The notes beneath the pieces were generated by a model. That model saw only the letters and a list, made by a program, of their open reading frames with translations. It was not told the DNA's origin and did not search any database. Below, one piece after another: positions 61,101 through 64,000 of a stretch of DNA of 64,000 nucleotides (positions are counted from its first letter, which is position 1; the number at the start of each line of letters is the position of its first letter). A program made the translations under genes and the position numbers. Origin of the DNA: Physcomitrium patens (lineage: Eukaryota > Streptophyta > Bryopsida > Funariales > Funariaceae); NCBI RefSeq assembly GCF_000002425.4, contig NC_037261.1:1038659-1102658 (forward strand). Reading direction: 5' to 3'.

Positions 61101-62718
61101 TTACATTCTTCTTTTCAAATAAATCTTGAAAATCTTGATATTAGTTAGTATTATCACTTGAAGTCTTTTTACTATTAGAAACAAGTGTGGCATAAATGAT
61201 ATAAGATAATCTTTCTTTTGCAACATGCAAAAAAAAATTTGTATTTATAAATATAAGTTTAGTAACACTAAACTTATGACTTTCTACTTGATTAACTACA
61301 TTCTTAATTATACTTTCTTATACTATAAGAAATCAAACCTATTTAAAGATCATATTTTTTTATCCATAATAAGTCTAAAATGACTGGATTAAAAAGACAT
61401 CTAATAATATTAAATATTATAAAGCTTCTATGACCATTAATTATTATTTCTATAGAAAATGTTACATGAGTAATATCTCTTAAAGACAATGGATGACCAT
61501 CTATAACTTCTACATGAACATGTTTGGTTTTCTTCATTAAAGGTATGTTATGTCTTTTAGCAAATTCTTTGTCTAAAAAATACATTGAGGCTCTTGAATC
61601 TAACAAGATAGAAGCTTTGTGATATTTAGGTCATAAAATAACATTTATTACAAAATAAAGAGAGGATTGTAGAAAAAGAATATGACCTTTATTAGGTATT
61701 GTAGAAGGTTCTAAGTGTATAATTCCTATTGTAGCTAAATAAAGTTATTTTTTGACATAAATTTTTTTTAAATAGCCGTACTCTTCATTTTATAGTTATA
61801 TTGTTTCTTTGGATAATGTTGAACATTGTATTTAGATTTTCTATGATACAAGGATAATCTTTCTTAATGACAACAAGTCTTTTCTTACTTAGTAAGAGAT
61901 TTAAAATGTACTGCATCAATTTAAATATCCTCTATTTTCAAATGTATGTGTTGAAGAAACATTGGTGTTGCCATTGAATTATAGAAATATTGAAGCATAC
62001 TTGTGCAACCTTCAAATTGAAATTCAAAAAATTGTTTGTCATATTTCACAGCAAATTCAATTGCTTAACTCAATGTTTGAAGATTAGGTAAATTAAGCAT
62101 CAATTTTTTTTTACCTCATATTATAATTTGTAGAGAAATTGAATAATAATTCATATCAATTACAAGTTATCAAAACTATGAAGCATATAACCTAACTAAT
62201 TGATTGTCTTATCATAAAATATAGATTTTCTTGCTTACAATATAAATTACATTATATTTTTTATACATAGATTAAAACTTTGCTCAAAAAGTATCCAGAT
62301 TATTCAATATTAGATCTTGTTGTTCAATAAAAGATGAAAATCAAGATAATTTTAAATTTAAAAGAAGTATATCAATGAATATAACTTACAATTTTAGAAT
62401 TGAATAGCTTTAGAATTGAAGTTCAATCACAAGTTGTATTTAATTCATAAATCTTCAAAATTTGAATCTTGTGCAATCAAACTTCTCAAATAGTACAATC
62501 CTTCATTTTCTAATATTGGAAGGTTATTCTACTATAGAAAAAAGAATATGATTTGATACAAATATTGAAGCAACTCCAATCATCTCTATAACTTTACTCC
62601 TTGCCATTCTTGTTGCTCAGTGTAGCAATAAATTGAATTGATGCATGGCCAACATTAATTTTTTCAATTGCTCTTGTATTTGTGCCATTGCACTTTTAAT
62701 TTCAAGAAGCTCTGCCAT
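58200..62718 (-). pseudogene. Broken gag-pol of the minus-strand element
   Basis: Open pieces: 59119-59430 (integrase, zinc-finger end and core with FAIVDCFINIAYFVPC), 59496-59687, 59873-60154 (RNase H, MSAHTLNCHQ end) and 61343-61606 (protease). Gag starts at 62718. None of the enzymes is complete. Confidence 0.75.
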
Positions 62719-62775
62719 GACAATAGTTAGAGAAGAGAAGTTGTCTAATATCACTTAAGATAAATCAAAGTAAGG

Positions 62776-63319
62776 TGTTAAGGACACAAACTCGAAGAAG
62801 ATACATAAACTCGTAGAATCTATGTCAAAAAGAAAGTGACAAAATAGAAAAAAGTATATATATTCAAGGAAGAACTAGAATGACTATTGCCAAAGACTAA
62901 AAAATATAAGATTCTTGAAATTAGACTAAAAACAAGAAAGGAGTTGACAAGAGCGAGGAAGGCCTCACTCTTGCATCTATATATACTACTTAATTAAGAA
63001 CTATGTGGCGACATGCTATAGGACCTCTAATATGCATCCAACTTATAGGACACATGTCTAATTTGCAAGACAAGTTTCTTAAGTATGCGCCATATGTCCA
63101 ATTTGTACTACAAGTGGTCAATAAGTCAACACGTGGCCTCCTTGTTGGCCAAGTTTTCAACCTATGAATCACCTATAGACATATATAAAGGCAAAGTAGT
63201 GTCTATGAAGCTTCTAGAAAGTTTTCTACAAAATATTATCATATTTATCTACTTTGACTTATTTCTATCTATTCTTATTATCTAGATAATTATCAGAGTA
63301 AATATATATATTTATGACA
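62776..63319 (-). repeat. LTR shared between two minus-strand internal regions
   Basis: Ends TGACA at 63319 and is followed at once by a polypurine tract (minus strand GAGGGAGGTAA) of another internal region. It is therefore both the 5' LTR of the element to its left and the 3' LTR of the unit to its right. Hairpin at 62949-62972. Confidence 0.8.
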
Positions 63320-64000
63320 TTACCTCCCTCTTTTTTAGAGATGAGTTCTACAAAGAGTGGTGATTACATGTTGATGAAGTCGAAGATATGCTGAACTATA
63401 TTTACTATGTACTTTGATCTTTATTTCCTTCGAAGATAGTTGATAGGTCTCTTCAACCATGGATAATATCCCATATCAAGGCGAGAAGACCACCTTGATA
63501 TTTGAACATTATTGAGGCCTTCATAACTTTCTTCAAACAAAACATTAGTAATACCATTAAAAGTGGTTTCTACTTTCAAAAGTATCACTAAACATTGCGA
63601 GTCCCTTTGAAGAATGTAGTACCAAATGCATTGTATCTTGCCATCTATTTGAGAAAGAACATGTCATTCTTGACGATCTTTATTTTGACTTTGTTGTCTT
63701 GAAGGTTGTGATAGCTGCAATGTCTTATTTGGTAGTTCATCAAATGATAGCTCTTAAATTGAATCTGTTGGTTGTTGGTCTCCATCTCCTAAGTACTAAA
63801 AAATCCAAAGAAACAATGATACAAGATAGAATGAAGTTTCCACTAGGCTTACTTTACTTTATAGCAAAGAATTTTTGACTCTTCATCTTGATTTTGATGG
63901 ATGTCATTGATGAAAAGCTTTAATTTTTATTGATGTATTTACTAGATTCTTAGATGGCTCCCATAAGCATTCATTAATATCATATCTACGTCAATATATC
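63320..64000 (-). mobile_element. Second minus-strand Gypsy internal region, 3' end, runs off the right edge
   Basis: Polypurine tract, third-ORF copy at 63364-63785 (ATG at 63785), and the end of a chromodomain (about 63.88-64.0 kb). Less decayed than the neighbour at 57.7 kb. The third-ORF codon that is TGA in the intact element reads CAA here. Confidence 0.75.

Larger units (their letters stand above)
57132..63319 (-). mobile_element. Decayed minus-strand Gypsy chromovirus element
   Basis: 3' LTR at 57132-57690 and 5' LTR at 62776-63319. Reading on the minus strand from the right: gag start ATG at 62718 (MAEL-type Gag N-terminus, as in the intact element), protease (61606-61343, LDSRASMYFLDKEF with the active-site glycine replaced), RT (about 61.0-60.2 kb), RNase H (60154-59873), integrase (59430-59119), chromodomain (about 58.3 kb), and the third ORF (58154-57732). 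Many stops and frameshifts. Confidence 0.85.

Overview
The window is nuclear DNA of a land plant, most likely a moss of the Physcomitrium (Physcomitrella) patens type. Three single-copy-looking islands of higher GC carry intron-containing plant genes with GT-AG introns. They sit in very AT-rich DNA filled with Ty3/Gypsy chromovirus elements, some Ty1/copia debris, and a 3.6-kb insert derived from a giant virus (NCLDV). Genus-level assignment is inference: giant-virus insertions in a bryophyte genome are a published feature of Physcomitrella (Maumus et al. 2014), but I could not run a search.

Layout. 1-8.1 kb: a minus-strand Gypsy LTR with part of its internal region, then a decayed plus-strand Gypsy element (1656-8094). 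8.1-15.7 kb: gene island 1, with a six-exon minus-strand gene for a 772-aa plant membrane protein of unknown function and a GC-rich 5' region. 17.7-30.5 kb: a decayed Gypsy element (17726-30525, target duplication ACATA) split by a young, nearly intact element of the same superfamily (23257-29629, target duplication ATATG). 31.2-36.3 kb: gene island 2, a 13-exon gene for the AP-4 adaptor medium (mu) subunit. 38.6-44.5 kb: gene island 3, a two-exon minus-strand bHLH transcription factor with a C-terminal ACT-like domain. 44.5-48.9 kb: a copia remnant, then a Gypsy LTR with a stub of internal region. 48.9-52.1 kb: AT-rich desert. 52.09-55.72 kb: the viral insert, with a broken D6R/D11L-type (VETF/NPH-I) helicase, an intact 245-aa ORF and a convergent broken gene. 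55.7-57.0 kb: AT-rich. 57.0-64.0 kb: minus-strand Gypsy DNA in an internal-LTR-internal-LTR arrangement, inserted into an older plus-strand LTR.

The host genes are unrelated housekeeping or regulatory genes and form no pathway together. The most notable signals are: (1) the viral island, whose second gene has no break; (2) a conserved third ORF of 140 codons between pol and the 3' LTR of the Gypsy family, with the same 423-nt span in three copies; (3) a perfect inverted repeat just after the LTR TATA box that has kept pairing through compensatory changes in several LTR copies; and (4) decay of one CpG codon in that third ORF seen in both strand directions across copies.
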